Assembly: GCF_037081835.1 (NCBI RefSeq)
Contig: NZ_CP146516.1
Span: forward strand, 1,263,501 to 1,327,500
Reading direction: 5' to 3'
From: Spirobacillus cienkowskii
GTDB lineage: Bacteria > Bdellovibrionota_B > Oligoflexia > Silvanigrellales > Silvanigrellaceae
Length of the DNA stretch: 64,000 bases
Part shown: piece by piece, positions 34,069 through 43,544 of the stretch
How the letters are laid out: each line of letters opens with the position of its first letter
Position numbering within the stretch: the stretch's first letter is position 1
Translations under genes and position numbers: made by a program
Notes under the pieces: model-generated
Told to the model about the DNA's origin: nothing
Seen by the model: the letters and a program-made list of their open reading frames with translations, nothing else
The model's database searches: none

Positions 34069-35553
34069 ATGCATTCAATTGAACCTAACACAGCGGGTGA
34101 TCAAAATTGTGGCATATTTTTTTTTCAAACCTTTGAAAACCCAGAAATCACACTTATTTCTAATGTAAATAAATTATTAAAAAAATATCCTAATCTTGAA
34201 GACGTTTATTTTGAAATGACATATTTACTTGATGAAAGTTGGCTAAACAAAAAACAATGGTTAAAAGTCATTTTTGAATTTCATCACGTGCAGCATTCTA
34301 ATGAGTTGTCGTTAAACTCATTGCATATTGCACCAATTTTAGACAACAAAGCCAAAACAAATGAATTTGGCATAAAAAAAGACACCATAACCGAGAATTT
34401 TGATATTTTAGTTTTTAATGAATTTAAAAAAAATTATGAACATTTAAAATTAAATAAAAAATGTTTTTTTCTTGGTGAACCATACGTTTTTGAACCTGTT
34501 TTTATTGCAAAACCTTGGGGAAAAGAAATATGGTTTACGGGTTTTGAAGCTCGAGGTGTTTCGTTAATAAAACCATTTGGTGGAGAATATGCAATACCTC
34601 TAACTTGGCTTTTTTCGATTTTACCTAATACTTTATTAGGTAAAAATAAAACATTAAAAGATTTGAGTTTAGTTAAAATTTTAGATCCCTTGCCAGAAGA
34701 AGTATATGGCGATCTTTATTATGAAATGCATACAGAAAAAAATGAAGTTTATGTTGTAACAGAAATACGTTCACAACCTGCTCGCATTAAGATGGGAATA
34801 AACCAAGAAAAATTTAAATTTTTTTCAAACGATATCACAAAATTTAAAAACTGCTTTCTTAAAGCCATTAAAGAATACGAAAAAATTAGAAGAAAGATAG
34901 ACAATTTACTCGATAGTTTTCGAGAAAAAAATAATATCGCTTTGAACGCCCCTATTTTGAGCCAGACAGTTCGTGAATGGATGACAGATATTCCAAAAGA
35001 TGATATTCACCAAGAAAAAATAAAACGGAAAGAAATGGATGAATACTGCGGTTTTCTAGAGTTACAAGTTGGTGATGTGGTTTGTGTTCCAACTTTTATT
35101 CCTCATGCCCTGCAGCATGGTGTAAAGGTTATTGAATTTCAGACTCCAACTTATGAAAGAATGATTATTAGTTTTGCGCAAAAAGTATTAACTCAAGATC
35201 ATTGGGATACTGAGCATGCATTTGAAAAACTTAAATTATTTCCTCCAGAAAAAACAACTTTGCAACTTCTTAACAATGAAAAAGGCTTTTGTGAAGAACT
35301 TGTTTGTAACTTTAATGAATTTAAAGCAACAAGAGTAAAATTAAATAAAAATCATCTTTTATCTTTAGAACCAATAAATACTTATCGATTATTATTTCTT
35401 GTAGAAGGGCATTTGGAAATTGCCAAAAATAGTAAAGCCTTAGATTTTAACACAATTTCAAAAGGTGAATGCATTTTTTTATCTGCTTTAAATTCATACC
35501 ATATAAGAACTGTTGATAATGCCACTTTTTTGTTTTGTTTGCCAAATTCATAA
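34069..35553 (+). CDS. Mannose-6-phosphate isomerase-like cupin protein
   Basis: The 494-residue protein resembles type I phosphomannose isomerases, zinc enzymes converting fructose-6-P and mannose-6-P. Supporting segments are FIAKPWGKEIWFTGF, FGGEYAIPLTWL, YYEMHTEKNEVYVV and the cupin segment VCVPTFIPHALQHGVKVIEFQTP. Metal-ligand candidates are in EMHTEKNE and IPHAL. It is longer than E. coli ManA (391) because of a ~130-residue N-terminal region with no obvious match. A second small cupin-like region occurs near the end (LLFLVEGHLEI). AAAGGTC precedes the ATG. A specific substrate is not shown. Confidence 0.7.
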   Translation: MHSIEPNTAGDQNCGIFFFQTFENPEITLISNVNKLLKKYPNLEDVYFEMTYLLDESWLNKKQWLKVIFEFHHVQHSNELSLNSLHIAPILDNKAKTNEFGIKKDTITENFDILVFNEFKKNYEHLKLNKKCFFLGEPYVFEPVFIAKPWGKEIWFTGFEARGVSLIKPFGGEYAIPLTWLFSILPNTLLGKNKTLKDLSLVKILDPLPEEVYGDLYYEMHTEKNEVYVVTEIRSQPARIKMGINQEKFKFFSNDITKFKNCFLKAIKEYEKIRRKIDNLLDSFREKNNIALNAPILSQTVREWMTDIPKDDIHQEKIKRKEMDEYCGFLELQVGDVVCVPTFIPHALQHGVKVIEFQTPTYERMIISFAQKVLTQDHWDTEHAFEKLKLFPPEKTTLQLLNNEKGFCEELVCNFNEFKATRVKLNKNHLLSLEPINTYRLLFLVEGHLEIAKNSKALDFNTISKGECIFLSALNSYHIRTVDNATFLFCLPNS

Positions 35554-35668
35554 CAGTTATCACGAGTTAAAAAAATTTTACTATAGAGTCTCTTCAATTT
35601 ATCGGGTAGTATAATTATAATATTCATTTATATAAAATTTTTATTTGATTATAGTTTTTGGAGAAATA

Positions 35669-37711
35669 ATGAAACTAGCCCCTAAGATCATAATATTGTT
35701 ACTTTTTGTAACTTTTGGTGTTATGTCGGTTTATAGTTTTTATCAAATAAATAAAGCGGAAAAATCTTTTATCAATGATGCAGAAGGCAACCATGTTTTA
35801 TTACTTTCAAACTCGATTGGTTTTTTATCAAAATCACTTTGGGAACTTGATAAAGATATTTCTTTAAGAGGTATGAAACCAATTTTTGAATTGCCGACTA
35901 TTTTAGAAATAAAAATGTATGACGTCGAGGGACATTTTTTTTCAGGGATGCGTTACCAGATAGGTGATTCTAATAAAAAAGAATTGATTGAAATTGATAG
36001 TATTCAAGATGCCGATAAAACGTATTTAAAAGAACTATCAGATAGTAGACGCCCTTTTGATCCAGTTCCATCTAAGATGGTTAGTTCTATGATAAAAATT
36101 AAAGATGACACTTATAGAATGGTTGGTTCCTTATGGTGGAAAGAAACAGAAATTTCTGAACCAAAATTTTTAGGGTTTGTAATTTTAGAGTTTACAACTG
36201 ATTATATTGCAAAAAGATTAATGGATCAAAAAATTAGTTTTGTGTTATTAACCATAGGCCTAAGTTTTATTATTATTTTGTTAACATATTTGTTTTTAGA
36301 AGTGCAAATTATTTCTCCAATTCGTAAACTTATGATTGCAAGTCTTAATATTGCAGCAGGAGAATTTACTAAACTTGATGAACCTAAAAACCCAAATAGC
36401 AGAGATGAAATTGATAAATTAACAACGAATTTTAATTTTATGACTAATAAAATTGAGCAAAGTTTAAATTTGATTAAAGGATTATCAGATGCTGCTCAAA
36501 TTATTGTTAAATGTATTAATATTCAAGATGCAATCAATATTTTTGAAAAATATTTAATAAACTTAGTGAAACTAAAAAAAGTAGAAATTTGGTTAAATTC
36601 TCAAAAAGAAGTTAATAAAATTATTAGAGAGTTAGAATGTGTTTCTAATAATAAGAAAATAACATATGATAATGAAATTTTCGATCATATTACAAGAAAA
36701 TCAGATATTTTTACATTTGAAAGACAAGTCGATCTTCTTGGCGATCCCGTTAAAGATAGTATAATTATGATTCCATTAAATAATTCAAAAAATATTATTA
36801 TAGGTATTATTGAATTGTATTTTGAAAGTAGTGAAAAAAGTTTAAATGATGAAAGTATTCAGATCATAAAAACTCTTACAAGTTCTCTGTTAATTGCAAT
36901 CGAAAACGACTGGAGAATTCAAAATGAAAAAAACAGGGCAAACTTAGAAAGAGATATTGAACTAGCAAGTGCTGTGCAAGACGCAATTTTATCTAAAAAT
37001 ATACCAAAAAATTATTATTTTAATTACAGTACTTTTTTTAAAAATGCCGGACAATGCGGTGGAGATTGGTTTGGTGTGTACGAAGTTTCTGATTCAAAAA
37101 TATTAGTACTTTTTGGAGATGTAACAGGTCATGGAACTCCAGCAGCATTGATTACTGCCGTGAGTAGAGGTGCGGCAGATATGTTACTGCAGTTTATTAA
37201 ATTGGGCAAGGCTGATATTTCGCATAATTTTCCGGCTAAGGTGCTTGAGTTTATGAATGAATGCATTACAGAAACAGGAAAACAGACATATTTGATGACT
37301 ATGGTAGTCGCATTGATTGATTTTAAGGAACAAAAAATATTTGCCTCTTCTGCAGGACATACTCCTCCTGCTTTGATTACTTTAAAAAACGCAAAAGTCG
37401 AAGTTAAGTATATTTATCCTCCTGCTAATTCAAGATTAGGCTTTACTAAAGGAACAGTTTACGAAGTTGAGCAATATGAGTTTTTGCCAGGACAACAGAT
37501 AGTTTTTTACACTGATGGAATTATTGAAGGAGAATCTCCTGATAAGAAAGAGTATGGTTTTAAAAAGTTTAAAAAATCTATGGAAACACATGGCATGCTG
37601 GAAATAAATGATTTTACTAAAAAAATAACAAATGATGCTTATACCTTTTTTGGAGAAGTGCCACAAAAAGATGACATTGCTTTATTAGTGATTCGTTTTT
37701 TACAAAATTAA
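35669..37711 (+). CDS. Membrane SpoIIE-type protein phosphatase with HAMP and GAF regions
   Basis: From the ATG at 35669 (TTTTGGAG upstream) the protein has 680 residues. Order: membrane helix about 7-27, an extracytoplasmic sensor region about 30-185, membrane helix about 195-217, HAMP about 218-270 (SPIRKLMIASLNIAAGEF), GAF-like region about 280-425, a short coiled-coil with ERDIELASAVQDAI, and a PP2C/SpoIIE phosphatase domain to the end. Metal-binding Asp residues are in GGDWFGVYEV, FGDVTGHGTPAALI and FYTDGIIEGES. Such phosphatases usually act on anti-sigma-factor antagonists (partner switching), but no such partner is adjacent. The signal is unknown. Confidence 0.92.
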   Translation: MKLAPKIIILLLFVTFGVMSVYSFYQINKAEKSFINDAEGNHVLLLSNSIGFLSKSLWELDKDISLRGMKPIFELPTILEIKMYDVEGHFFSGMRYQIGDSNKKELIEIDSIQDADKTYLKELSDSRRPFDPVPSKMVSSMIKIKDDTYRMVGSLWWKETEISEPKFLGFVILEFTTDYIAKRLMDQKISFVLLTIGLSFIIILLTYLFLEVQIISPIRKLMIASLNIAAGEFTKLDEPKNPNSRDEIDKLTTNFNFMTNKIEQSLNLIKGLSDAAQIIVKCINIQDAINIFEKYLINLVKLKKVEIWLNSQKEVNKIIRELECVSNNKKITYDNEIFDHITRKSDIFTFERQVDLLGDPVKDSIIMIPLNNSKNIIIGIIELYFESSEKSLNDESIQIIKTLTSSLLIAIENDWRIQNEKNRANLERDIELASAVQDAILSKNIPKNYYFNYSTFFKNAGQCGGDWFGVYEVSDSKILVLFGDVTGHGTPAALITAVSRGAADMLLQFIKLGKADISHNFPAKVLEFMNECITETGKQTYLMTMVVALIDFKEQKIFASSAGHTPPALITLKNAKVEVKYIYPPANSRLGFTKGTVYEVEQYEFLPGQQIVFYTDGIIEGESPDKKEYGFKKFKKSMETHGMLEINDFTKKITNDAYTFFGEVPQKDDIALLVIRFLQN

Positions 37712-37885
37712 TATAAAAAAATATAATAATAATTTATTGATAGTTAATTTAATTTATAACTAATATAATTATTTATAAAATAAAATTCTCAAATAACTGG
37801 ACTATTGGTATCATTAACTGCTACAAATGAATTTACTTTATCTTTTAATTGATAAAGTTTTCATCTAATTGTTTAAGGTATGAAA

Positions 37886-39244
37886 ATGAGACCATTTATT
37901 GCTTTATCAAGTTTAGATCAACGAATTAACGGAAATGGAATTGTTATTGATTCTGTTCCATTATCTAAAATTCTAGAATTAAATTATTCTCCAATTTATG
38001 TAACAAGTTTAAATGCTTTCAAGCAAAGAATTAAAATATATAAAGAAGAATTAAGTCGCTATTTTCAAAATAATGAAATATTTTATGCAATGAAGGCAAA
38101 TTTTGCATATCCAATTTTAGCTGAAGTCAAGGATTTAAATACAGGAATTGATATTGTTTCTATTGGAGAGTGGAAAGCGGCAATTCAAGCTGGTATATCT
38201 CCAAAGAAAATTTGTTTTGCTGGAGTTGGAAAAAAACAATCAGATTGGAAAGAGGCAATTTTAAATGGATTAGGATTTTTAAGTATTGAGCACTTACTCG
38301 AACTTGAAGAAATATTATATTTTATAATGGAAGTTAAAAATAATTTAATAAATAAAGTCCCAATCATTTCTTTAAGGTTAAATCCAGCCTTAGAAATTGA
38401 AACACATCCTCATCTAAAAACAGGCTCTTTAAATTCTAAATTTGGTATTTTATTTGAGCATTTTCAAAATTGGTTGCTTAATAAAAAAGAAAGTTTTCAA
38501 AATATTTCAGATTTTGAAAAATGGATTGCACCTTTGAGAGGTGTGCATGTTCATGTTGGTTCTCAATTAATGGAAAATACTATCTTTCCTTTAGTTATCA
38601 AAAAAATTCTTCAATGTTGTCAGTTCTTTTTTGATAACAAAATTTATATTAATTTTATAGATTTTGGAGGTGGTCTAGGTGTTTCTGTTCAGGGGGTTCC
38701 TTTAAACGGACAAGACATTCAAAAATATGTCAGTTTTATTTCTACAACTTTTATTAATGAGGCAGGTTATTATCCAAGTCTTATGGAACTCTGGCAAAAA
38801 AATTTTTCAAATTTATTTGTTTGCTTGGAGCCAGGTAGAAGCACTATTGCAAGTTCTACTATATTTTTAACACAAGTTTTGTATAAAAAGGAGAATTCAC
38901 CAGAACATTTGTTTTGTTATGTTGATGGAGCGATGAACGATTTTCCAAGACCAAGTATCTATGATGCTAAGCATCATTGTGAAATTGTGAATTTTACTAA
39001 TGAAAAAGACTTAAACAAAAGAATTACGAGTCAATTAAGGAGTTGGAATATTGTGGGTCCAATCTGTGAAAGTGGGGATTTTTTATCTAAAAATTCTGTA
39101 TTATCAGATGTGGAGAAGGGAGATTGGTTAGCCTTTTTTGAAGCAGGTGCTTATTGCCGGTCAATGGCAAGTAATTATAATTTACGACCATTTCCTGCAG
39201 AGTTATTTGTAAAAGATGGAAAAATAATTAGTTTGATTCATTGA
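37886..39244 (+). CDS. lysA: Diaminopimelate decarboxylase
   Basis: This PLP enzyme decarboxylates meso-diaminopimelate to lysine. The ATG at 37886 lies seven bases after AAGG; an ATG two codons earlier is too close to it. Of 452 residues, YAMKANFAYP carries the PLP Lys. HVHVGSQL, DFGGGLGV and EPGRST follow, then the C-terminal domain with GPICESGDFLSKN (active-site Cys and substrate-binding Glu) and a Tyr near EAGAYCRSMASNY. MNDFPRPSIYDAKHH matches LysA rather than ornithine decarboxylase. A tyrosine recombinase follows after 15-33 bp. Confidence 0.9.
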   Translation: MRPFIALSSLDQRINGNGIVIDSVPLSKILELNYSPIYVTSLNAFKQRIKIYKEELSRYFQNNEIFYAMKANFAYPILAEVKDLNTGIDIVSIGEWKAAIQAGISPKKICFAGVGKKQSDWKEAILNGLGFLSIEHLLELEEILYFIMEVKNNLINKVPIISLRLNPALEIETHPHLKTGSLNSKFGILFEHFQNWLLNKKESFQNISDFEKWIAPLRGVHVHVGSQLMENTIFPLVIKKILQCCQFFFDNKIYINFIDFGGGLGVSVQGVPLNGQDIQKYVSFISTTFINEAGYYPSLMELWQKNFSNLFVCLEPGRSTIASSTIFLTQVLYKKENSPEHLFCYVDGAMNDFPRPSIYDAKHHCEIVNFTNEKDLNKRITSQLRSWNIVGPICESGDFLSKNSVLSDVEKGDWLAFFEAGAYCRSMASNYNLRPFPAELFVKDGKIISLIH

Positions 39245-39262
39245 ATTTTAATTGCAAACTTG

Positions 39263-40276
39263 ATGAAAGCCATAATAATGAATAAAGAGTATTTTAAAGA
39301 ATTTACTTATTCTAAAAGAACTATATTTTATCAAGAAGAATATATAGATGCTAAGGTCATCGAAATTATTAATTGGTTTTTAGAATCTTTTAATAGTGAA
39401 AATACGAAGCAGTCTTATGCTAAAGATTTGAATGACTTTTTTTTGTTTGCATTTAAATCGCTTGAGTTAAAAATTGATTCGTTACATAAAATTACAGAAC
39501 GAGTTATTATTCTTTGGAAAGAAAGTTTATCCGATTTTTCTTCTGCTTCAGTTGCAAGAAAATTGTCGTCAATATCATCATTTTTATCATTTTCAAGAGA
39601 AAGAGGTTTAGTGGATAAAAACGTTCTTGAATTAATTAAAAAACCAAAAATTGATAAAAGAGGCAAAACCAATTGTTTAACTGAAGAAGAAATTTTAAAG
39701 TTGTTAGAATATGCTAAAAAGCAGTTTCAGATATCTAGATCTAAAACATCAAGATCCTATTGTGTCTGGAGACTGAGATTTACTGTTATGCACGTTTTAT
39801 TTACTGTTGGTATGCGAGCAGAGGAGTTATGTGAATTAAAAATTAAAGATTTAGAGAATACAGGTCAGTCGTGGCGGTTGCATTTGATTACCAAAGGTAA
39901 CGTTACGCATTCTCCAATAATTCATCCTAATACTGCACAAGTGCTAATGAATTATAAAAATGAATTTAGAAATAATGCTGCACAAGAAGATTACTTTTTA
40001 ATTCGAACTCAATTGTCAAAAAATTTAACAAAACTAAATCGAAGTTCAATTTTTGATATGATTAAAATTACTGCAAAAGAATCAGGTATTCTTAAGGATA
40101 TTAGTCCTCATAGCTTTAGAACTTCTTTAGCTACTTTACTACATTTAAAAGGTGTTCCTATTATTCAAATTCAAAGACTTTTAAATCATAAATCTACCGC
40201 AACAACCTCAATATATTTAAGAAAATCTTTTGAAGTCTCAGAATCTGCAACACATAAAATTAATTTTTTAGAATAA
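39263..40276 (+). CDS. Tyrosine recombinase, XerC/XerD-like
   Basis: Site-specific recombinase of 337 residues from the ATG at 39263; another ATG at 39278 is possible and neither has a strong Shine-Dalgarno. The N-terminal SAM-like core-binding domain spans about 25-120. The catalytic domain shows all key residues: Arg in VGMRAEEL, Lys in ITKGNV, the HxxR box in SPHSFRTS, the second His in LLNHKSTATT and the nucleophilic Tyr in TSIYLRK. Length is slightly above XerC/D (~300). It directly follows lysA, recalling dapF-xerC in enterobacteria, so a chromosomal role is plausible. No dif site or element boundary was found. Confidence 0.88.
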   Translation: MKAIIMNKEYFKEFTYSKRTIFYQEEYIDAKVIEIINWFLESFNSENTKQSYAKDLNDFFLFAFKSLELKIDSLHKITERVIILWKESLSDFSSASVARKLSSISSFLSFSRERGLVDKNVLELIKKPKIDKRGKTNCLTEEEILKLLEYAKKQFQISRSKTSRSYCVWRLRFTVMHVLFTVGMRAEELCELKIKDLENTGQSWRLHLITKGNVTHSPIIHPNTAQVLMNYKNEFRNNAAQEDYFLIRTQLSKNLTKLNRSSIFDMIKITAKESGILKDISPHSFRTSLATLLHLKGVPIIQIQRLLNHKSTATTSIYLRKSFEVSESATHKINFLE

Positions 40277-40400
40277 ATTTTATCTATTTAATTAAAATTA
40301 TAGTGTTGTCAAGATTAAAGACAAAAATTTAATTCATTGAAAACAATCTTATATACTTTTATTTGTATTGATGAAGTTATTTTTATTGAGGTTGTTTTTT

Positions 40401-41366
40401 ATGAATTATAAATTTTTATATCTTTCTAGTTTTTTAAATCCCCTCATTTTTTGCTACTTTGTACTTATAATAATTTTAGTATATCATTTAAATACATTTT
40501 GTAATGAAAAAGAACTAAGTATTTTCTTTTCAAATAATAAGATTTTTTTAGAAAAAAATAATAAACTCGTTAATATTTCTTCTCAAATTAATATTTATAA
40601 AAAATTTCATAGTTTTGAAGTTGTTAGCGGTCCAGAATTTTGTAATAAAATAATATCTTTATCAAATAATTACTTAGAAATAAAAGATCCTCTTAATAAT
40701 ATGCAAACATACTCTGAATGTAAAATAATATTAAAAGACAAATTTAAATCAAATGAAATTCAATTATTAATTAAATTAAATAGAATGTTTACTTCTTGGT
40801 GTAGTATGAATGGAAAATCAAATACAGGAGTAAATAAAACAGTGAATGCTGTTTTAAAGGTAATGCAGATTGAAAATTGTGAATATGCATTTTTGGATGA
40901 AACTTTATCAAACGCTAGAATGTTAAATTTGTCTAACCAAAAATTATATGATTTGTCACCTATTGCCAGTTTGTTAAATTTACGAGCGCTTTGGTTAGAT
41001 GATAATGAAGTTAATGATTTAAATCCATTAGGGAGTTTAAAAAATTTATTTGTATTAAGTTTATCAAACAATAATATTTATGACGTTAATGTTTTAAAAA
41101 ATTTAAAAAAATTGCAGTGGCTTTTTTTAGGTTCAAATCTAATAGAAAAAGTTGATTCATTAAAGTTTTTAAATAACATAAAAGTTTTATCTATTAAAAA
41201 TAATAATATATATAATTTAACACCGCTATTTCAATTAAATGAAAATTCATTAATTATTGCTAATGGAAATCCTGCACAAAGCGAAGTGTGTAAATATTTT
41301 GATAAGGAAAACAATGGCTATAAAAAAATAAATTGGTTAGAAAAATTGTGTCAAAACCCATTGTAA
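40401..41366 (+). CDS. Secreted leucine-rich-repeat protein
   Basis: The ATG at 40401 (GAGG nine bases upstream) gives 321 residues. About residues 14-34 form a hydrophobic signal segment. An N-terminal region with several Cys residues includes FTSWCSMNG and, some 25 residues on, IENC. It is followed by about five 22-residue leucine-rich repeats of the SDS22/internalin spacing, for example LRALWLDDNEVNDLNPLGSL, ending in a small cap with a pair of Cys. LRRs bind protein partners; outside the cytoplasm this could be a host, prey or envelope target. A related protein is encoded at 60807-61964. Codon use is markedly AT-rich. Confidence 0.8.
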   Translation: MNYKFLYLSSFLNPLIFCYFVLIIILVYHLNTFCNEKELSIFFSNNKIFLEKNNKLVNISSQINIYKKFHSFEVVSGPEFCNKIISLSNNYLEIKDPLNNMQTYSECKIILKDKFKSNEIQLLIKLNRMFTSWCSMNGKSNTGVNKTVNAVLKVMQIENCEYAFLDETLSNARMLNLSNQKLYDLSPIASLLNLRALWLDDNEVNDLNPLGSLKNLFVLSLSNNNIYDVNVLKNLKKLQWLFLGSNLIEKVDSLKFLNNIKVLSIKNNNIYNLTPLFQLNENSLIIANGNPAQSEVCKYFDKENNGYKKINWLEKLCQNPL

Positions 41367-41375
41367 ACATTGTTT

Positions 41376-43277
41376 TTAAGGAATTGGTAATCCTTCTTGC
41401 TTCATGATAAATAATGCATTTGTTGTAGGGCAAGGTCCTTCTTTAATTTTATAATCAAATTCTAATTTTTGTTCGTTTATGAACTCTCTAAAATGCATAT
41501 TCCTTAGTCGAGAATCAGTATTTTCAATATCAGTGAGTGCTAAGTCGTGTGTGGTTACAAAGCCAAAGGTATTTTTTTCAAATAAATTTTTAATTATATT
41601 GAAGCTCCCAATATATCTTTCTTTGTTGTTTGTTCCACGAAAAATTTCGTCAATAAAAAAAATTGAATTTGAATTTTGTTTATTCTCAAGAATTTCTAAT
41701 ATTTGTTTTAATCTTTTTACTTCTGCATAAAAATAACTCGTTCCATCGGCTATAGAATCATCAACTCGTATTGCACAAAGTAGTTTTGCAGGTTTAGCAA
41801 TAAATTGCGATGCAAAAACAGGAGCTCCAATGTTTGATAATAGAAAATTAATCCCAAGAGTTCGTAAAAAGGTACTTTTGCCAGACATATTGCTACCTGT
41901 AAGCAGCACAACGGGCGTTTTCAAGTCAAGTGAAATATCATTTAGAATTCTTTTATGTTCTGGAATAAGCGGGTGTCCAATATTTTTAAACACAATTTTA
42001 TTTGTAGTTGCAAGTTGTATTTCTTCAGGCGTTAAAAAGTGGCACAATTTATTTTCGAGCTTTAGTCGTGCAAAACTACAAAGTAAATCGAGTTCATATA
42101 ATTCATTTTGCCATTTTGATAAATGAGGTTCAATCTTTTTTAATTGATAAATTAGAATTACACATAATATCGAATCAAGAGGTAAAAAAATGTGAAGAGT
42201 TATCCAAAAAATTGGATTTCCTCTTAAATTAAGAATGTTAATTAAGCTATTAATTTTTTTTAGTTTTAGAGAGGCATTTTTTTCAAGAAATGAAAAATAT
42301 TGCTCAAAATTTGTTTTTCTTTTGCGTTTTAAAGATAAAATGACAGTTTCGATTAATCTAGTATCTTGCGATATTTTAATAGCTTTTTTTGTTGTTGGAT
42401 TAAATATTCCAATACCAAATAAAATAAAAAATGCATAAAAAAATAAAGGTTGTAATAAATTTTCTGTGTTTTGTGTTTTAATAAATAAAATAATTGCAGG
42501 AAATAAGATGATAAACCATGCTACAATACAGATAAAACAATAGAGTAATTGAAAAATAGTTGCAAATTTTTCTTTTAAAGGATTTTGTTCTTCATGGATA
42601 TCTTTATTATTGGTTTCTATTTCTTCTTGTTTATTTTGGAAAAATTTTTGTAAAAATAAATCATCAAGCTTTAATATCTCAAAACGTTTTAAAAATTGCG
42701 AGTGTTTTGAAATTTCTGAAGCAATTTGGGATCGTTTTTTTGTATCCGCTGCATTGGGAAGCGTTGTTCCTCCATCTATGAGTAGTTTCAATAGTTTTTT
42801 TGATCCTTGAAAGGTGCTGCATGTGTCTAAAAGTAGAAACAGTTGATTGTGGATATCAAGATCATGAGCGTAGAGGTGGTTTTTTGGAATTTCGATGAGA
42901 TCGTTGTGCCATGGCGCCTTGTGGTTTTCAAGAAATTCATAATTTCTTTGTATGCGTGCTTGTTGAAGTTGCATACTTGTTTCTATCGATTTCCATTTTC
43001 TTTGTTTATCTTGAATAAGACTATGAATCCATGCAGTTAAAAGACAATATAGTAAGAAAGTTAATATTAAAATAAAATTAATTATTGGTTCTTGGTTATT
43101 AAAAGCTCCTACAATTAAAGCTAAAAATGTGATTGTGCTCAGTAGCCTAAAAATAGCAAATTGATTGTCTTGTTTTTTGAGTTTTGTATTTTTTGAAGAA
43201 GAATTTTTAATTGCATTTTCTAATATTTTTAGTGTATCTGTTTCTGGTGTTTTTGTCATATTATTGAGTGGATGCAT
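41376..43277 (-). CDS. Membrane-anchored MutS-family ATPase
   Basis: From the ATG at 43277 the protein has 633 residues. Its C-terminal ~230 residues are a MutS ATPase domain with Walker A TGSNMSGKST, Walker B SIFFIDEIFRGTN and TTHDLALTD. The N-terminal mismatch-binding domain of MutS1 and the Smr domain of MutS2 are absent. Instead there are membrane segments at about 41-59 and 65-85 and two more near 255-310. The lever/core region between them is MutS-like (THDLDIHNQLF-like segment and NILNLRGNP). Membrane MutS homologues are known in other phyla, but their function is not established. It converges with the LRR gene. Confidence 0.85.
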   Translation of the reverse strand: MHPLNNMTKTPETDTLKILENAIKNSSSKNTKLKKQDNQFAIFRLLSTITFLALIVGAFNNQEPIINFILILTFLLYCLLTAWIHSLIQDKQRKWKSIETSMQLQQARIQRNYEFLENHKAPWHNDLIEIPKNHLYAHDLDIHNQLFLLLDTCSTFQGSKKLLKLLIDGGTTLPNAADTKKRSQIASEISKHSQFLKRFEILKLDDLFLQKFFQNKQEEIETNNKDIHEEQNPLKEKFATIFQLLYCFICIVAWFIILFPAIILFIKTQNTENLLQPLFFYAFFILFGIGIFNPTTKKAIKISQDTRLIETVILSLKRKRKTNFEQYFSFLEKNASLKLKKINSLINILNLRGNPIFWITLHIFLPLDSILCVILIYQLKKIEPHLSKWQNELYELDLLCSFARLKLENKLCHFLTPEEIQLATTNKIVFKNIGHPLIPEHKRILNDISLDLKTPVVLLTGSNMSGKSTFLRTLGINFLLSNIGAPVFASQFIAKPAKLLCAIRVDDSIADGTSYFYAEVKRLKQILEILENKQNSNSIFFIDEIFRGTNNKERYIGSFNIIKNLFEKNTFGFVTTHDLALTDIENTDSRLRNMHFREFINEQKLEFDYKIKEGPCPTTNALFIMKQEGLPIP

Positions 43278-43450
43278 TTTTAGTCTCTCGGGGTTGTAGT
43301 CGCAGCGCGCAAAAATTTGCATTCAGCACGAGTGATTTGTTTTGCTCTCAAATTGTATAAATTTTTTACAATCGAAAATAAAGTGTCTTAGTTTTAATCA
43401 TATTGAAGTTTATCTTTCCATAAAAAATCATTCATTTCAAATACATATCA

Positions 43451-43468
43451 TTGGCATAGTTATTGCTT
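43451..43468 (+). promoter_or_regulatory. Candidate sigma-54 promoter of the lytic transglycosylase gene
   Basis: TTGGCATAGTTATTGCTT has GG (43453-43454) and GC (43465-43466) exactly 10 bases apart and matches TGGCAC-N5-TTGC well. Transcription would start near 43477, about 68 bases before the ATG at 43545. No enhancer-binding-protein gene lies nearby. Confidence 0.65.
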
Positions 43469-43544
43469 GGATAGTATTACTGCTTATAAGTTAAGCATAT
43501 AGTTCTTTCAATTAAAGAATAATTGAATAATGAAGAGGTATTAC

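Noticed and set aside
37712-37879. Sigma-54-like TTGGTATC...TGC element before lysA
   Set aside because: The GG to GC distance is 11 instead of 10 and the TTGC part is not matched.
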